From the NCBI GenBank assembly GCA_002474325.1, contig DKNL01000303.1, forward strand, positions 1-17,091: DNA of 17,091 bases. Direction: 5' to 3'. The translations under genes and the position numbers were made by a program. This stretch comes from Opitutales bacterium UBA7389. Its GTDB lineage: Bacteria > Verrucomicrobiota > Verrucomicrobiia > Opitutales > Opitutaceae. A model generated the notes under the pieces. That model had not been told where the DNA came from. It did no database searches and was given only the letters and a program-made list of their open reading frames with translations. Positions 15,506-17,091 of the stretch are shown piece by piece; position 1 is the stretch's first letter; each line of letters opens with the position of its first letter.

Positions 15506-16606
15506 ATGAGCGCCTTCCAAACGAGACCCCCTGCAGACTGTAAATACGATTGCGTTTCCCTAGGCGAGATCATGCTTCGACTGGATCCTGGCGAAGGCCG
15601 AACGCGGACAGCCCGATCCTTCACGGCCTGGGAAGGCGGCGGCGAATACAATGTAACCCGCGGCCTCCGACGCTGTTTCGATATGAAGACTGCAGTCGTC
15701 ACCGCATTTGCCGACAATGAGCTCGGACGCCTGCTGGAAGATTTCATACTTCAAGGCGGAGTCGACACGGACTACATTCAATGGAAAACATACGACGGTA
15801 TCGGAAGATCCACTCGCAATGGGCTTAACTTCACGGAACGAGGCTTCGGTATTCGCGGAGCCAAAGGTGTTCCCGATCGCGGCAATACTGCAGCAGCCCA
15901 AATGAAACCAGGCGACATTGACTGGAACAAGCTGTTCATACGGGATGGTGCACGTTGGCTCCACACTGGGGGGATCTTCGCAGCTCTAAGTGAAACGACA
16001 GCAGACCTGGTTATCGAAGCGGCCAAAGCAGCAAAAGAGGCCGGAACTATTGTTTCTTACGATCTTAACTACCGTCCTTCTTTATGGAAAAGTATTGGCG
16101 GCATAGAAAAGGCCCAGGAAGTTAATCGAGAGATAGCCCGCTACGTGGACGTGATGATTGGCAACGAGGAAGATTTCACCGCCTGCCTCGGCTATAAAAT
16201 CGAAGGAGTCGACGAAGGACTTTCGAACTTGGAGACTGAAAGCTTCAAATCGATGATCAATCGAGCCGTTGCCGACTACCCGAACTTCAAGGCAGTAGCC
16301 ACTACGCTTCGCAGCGTCAAAACAGCAACGGAGAATGATTGGGGAGCCATTTGCTGGGCAGACGGATCGTTTCACGAGGCCACGCACCGACCGAATCTGG
16401 AAATTATGGACCGGGTAGGTGGTGGCGACTCCTTTGCCTCCGGACTGATCTACGGTTTGATCGCCCATGGTGACGCGGCTAAAGCCGTCGAATACGGAGC
16501 TGCCCATGGTGCCCTGGCTATGACAACACCTGGCGACACGACTATGGTCACTCTCGCCGAGGTGGAAAAGCAGATGTCCGGCGGCTCGGCCCGAGTGGAT
16601 CGATAG
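15506..16606 (+). CDS. PfkB-family sugar kinase, 2-keto-3-deoxygluconate kinase-like
   Basis: A cytoplasmic ribokinase-fold kinase of 366 residues from the ATG at 15506. The frame stays open to 15422, but the first 28 residues look non-coding and the ATG gives a start close to the family's CVSLGEIMLRLDPGEG strand. Family marks are GGGEYNV at 44-50 and the C-terminal signature DRVGGGDSFASGL with the catalytic base D308. The LRLDPGEGRTRTARSFTAWEGGGEYNV opening is like KdgK-type enzymes, which phosphorylate 2-keto-3-deoxygluconate to KDPG in uronate catabolism. The usual partner, KDPG aldolase, is not seen in the 485 bases that follow. Fructokinase or another PfkB specificity cannot be excluded. 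It is the only complete plus-strand gene and is divergent from the histidine kinase, which might regulate it. Confidence 0.85.
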   Translation: MSAFQTRPPADCKYDCVSLGEIMLRLDPGEGRTRTARSFTAWEGGGEYNVTRGLRRCFDMKTAVVTAFADNELGRLLEDFILQGGVDTDYIQWKTYDGIGRSTRNGLNFTERGFGIRGAKGVPDRGNTAAAQMKPGDIDWNKLFIRDGARWLHTGGIFAALSETTADLVIEAAKAAKEAGTIVSYDLNYRPSLWKSIGGIEKAQEVNREIARYVDVMIGNEEDFTACLGYKIEGVDEGLSNLETESFKSMINRAVADYPNFKAVATTLRSVKTATENDWGAICWADGSFHEATHRPNLEIMDRVGGGDSFASGLIYGLIAHGDAAKAVEYGAAHGALAMTTPGDTTMVTLAEVEKQMSGGSARVDR

Positions 16607-16679
16607 ACGAATCGTCGAATAATTTGGAAGCGATCGCGGGATCCACGAATCAACATTCGATCTCCGATCGCATCTACAA

Positions 16680-16694
16680 CCTTGGAAACCAAGG
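16680..16694. repeat. CCTTGG-AAA-CCAAGG hairpin
   Basis: A perfect six-base stem with an AAA loop, 74 bases after the sugar kinase stop. No T tract follows, so it is at best a weak 3'-end structure. Confidence 0.35.
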
Positions 16695-16815
16695 CAGCAA
16701 CCGCTTTCGAGGATATCCGTAGGCAATTAATGGACACTTACTTTTTATCGAGCTTCACAAATACGCATCGGTCCTGCTTGATTATTCCGAAAATTAGCCC
16801 TTTGCTCCCCGGTCG

Positions 16816-17091
16816 ATGATGACAACATTTGGATCGAGATCGAAGGCGGCCGCGTTGATCGTCCTACTGGCCTCTGGCTGTAGCCGACAAACAGTGAAGG
16901 TTTACGATGTCCCCAAAGAGGAAGCGTCTGCCCCTTCCTTCGCTGAACAGTCATCCCGAACAAATGCCCCTGAGGACCGCGACTGGATCCACTGGACCAA
17001 GCCAGAGCAGTGGACTGAACGTGCCCCAACCGCGTTCAGAAAAGGGAACTACGTTTTCGAAGATGAATCTGGAGGGAAAGTGGAAATTACT
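16816..17091 (+). CDS. Lipoprotein, partial (runs off the window end)
   Basis: An open frame of 92 codons reaching the last base of the window. The N-terminus MMTTFGSRSKAAALIVLLASGCS is a lipoprotein signal with lipobox A-S-G-C22, so the product should be lipid-anchored. The mature part begins with a polar linker (VKVYDVPKEEASAP, then a Ser/Ala/Pro/Glu-rich stretch) and continues into WIHWTKPEQWTERAPTAFRKGNYVFED. I recall verrucomicrobial and planctomycetal lipoproteins with a similar VKVYDVPKE opening and a WT.PEGW block, some next to cytochrome c assembly genes; this is from memory and not checked. No Shine-Dalgarno site is visible, and a second ATG follows immediately at 16819. The 209-base gap to the sugar kinase leaves open whether it shares that transcript. 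Confidence 0.7.
   Translation, partial: MMTTFGSRSKAAALIVLLASGCSRQTVKVYDVPKEEASAPSFAEQSSRTNAPEDRDWIHWTKPEQWTERAPTAFRKGNYVFEDESGGKVEIT

Noticed and set aside
16606..16616. GACGA-A-TCGTC at the sugar kinase stop
   Set aside because: It is short, with a one-base centre and no T tract; compatible with chance at a stop codon.
16082..16726. A 214-codon minus-strand open frame
   Set aside because: It is antisense to the sugar kinase, which has the PfkB signature across the same bases; the product shows no motif.

Overview
The window looks like chromosomal DNA of a Verrucomicrobiota bacterium, most likely of the Opitutia type. This is inferred from a giant secreted protein that joins FG-GAP repeats, a PVC-type dehydrogenase domain and a c-type heme domain, from tandem secreted sulfatases, from many genes without a clear Shine-Dalgarno site, and from short repeat families in the gaps. 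GC content is near 50% in the stretches I counted, apart from one island at about 58%.

Layout, left to right. (1) 266-8403, all minus strand, reads as one likely transcription unit. In transcription order it holds a 1406-residue FG-GAP/dehydrogenase/HEAT/cytochrome c protein, a sulfatase whose GTG start overlaps the preceding stop, a second sulfatase, and a TauD/TfdA-type Fe(II)/2-oxoglutarate dioxygenase. This fits catabolism of a sulfated organic compound: sulfate esters removed by the sulfatases, an oxidative step by the dioxygenase, and a periplasmic dehydrogenase with its own heme. The substrate is not visible. (2) 8404-8875 is a gene-free patch of small repeats and hairpins. (3) 8876-9841 is tryptophanyl-tRNA synthetase. 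(4) 10088-10852 is a GC-rich SASA-type esterase, preceded by a 17-codon fragment resembling the start of an ABC transporter ATPase; it looks recently acquired. (5) 10874-11530 is gene-free and ends in a strong hairpin. (6) 11531-12208 is a left-handed beta-helix protein resembling the GlmU acetyltransferase half. (7) 12544-12619 is tRNA-Gly(GCC) with encoded CCA. (8) 12706-15393 is an NtrB/NtrC-like pair: a soluble PAS histidine kinase followed by a sigma-54 activator, separated by a terminator-like hairpin and a near-palindrome. (9) 15506-16606 on the plus strand is a PfkB sugar kinase resembling 2-keto-3-deoxygluconate kinase. (10) 16816 to the window end is the start of a lipoprotein.

I see no CRISPR array, phage genes, transposase or recognisable defence system. 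The most unusual structure is a pair of inverted REP-like repeats lying inside the 5' end of the second sulfatase reading frame, where they appear to be translated as the N-terminal side of its signal peptide.
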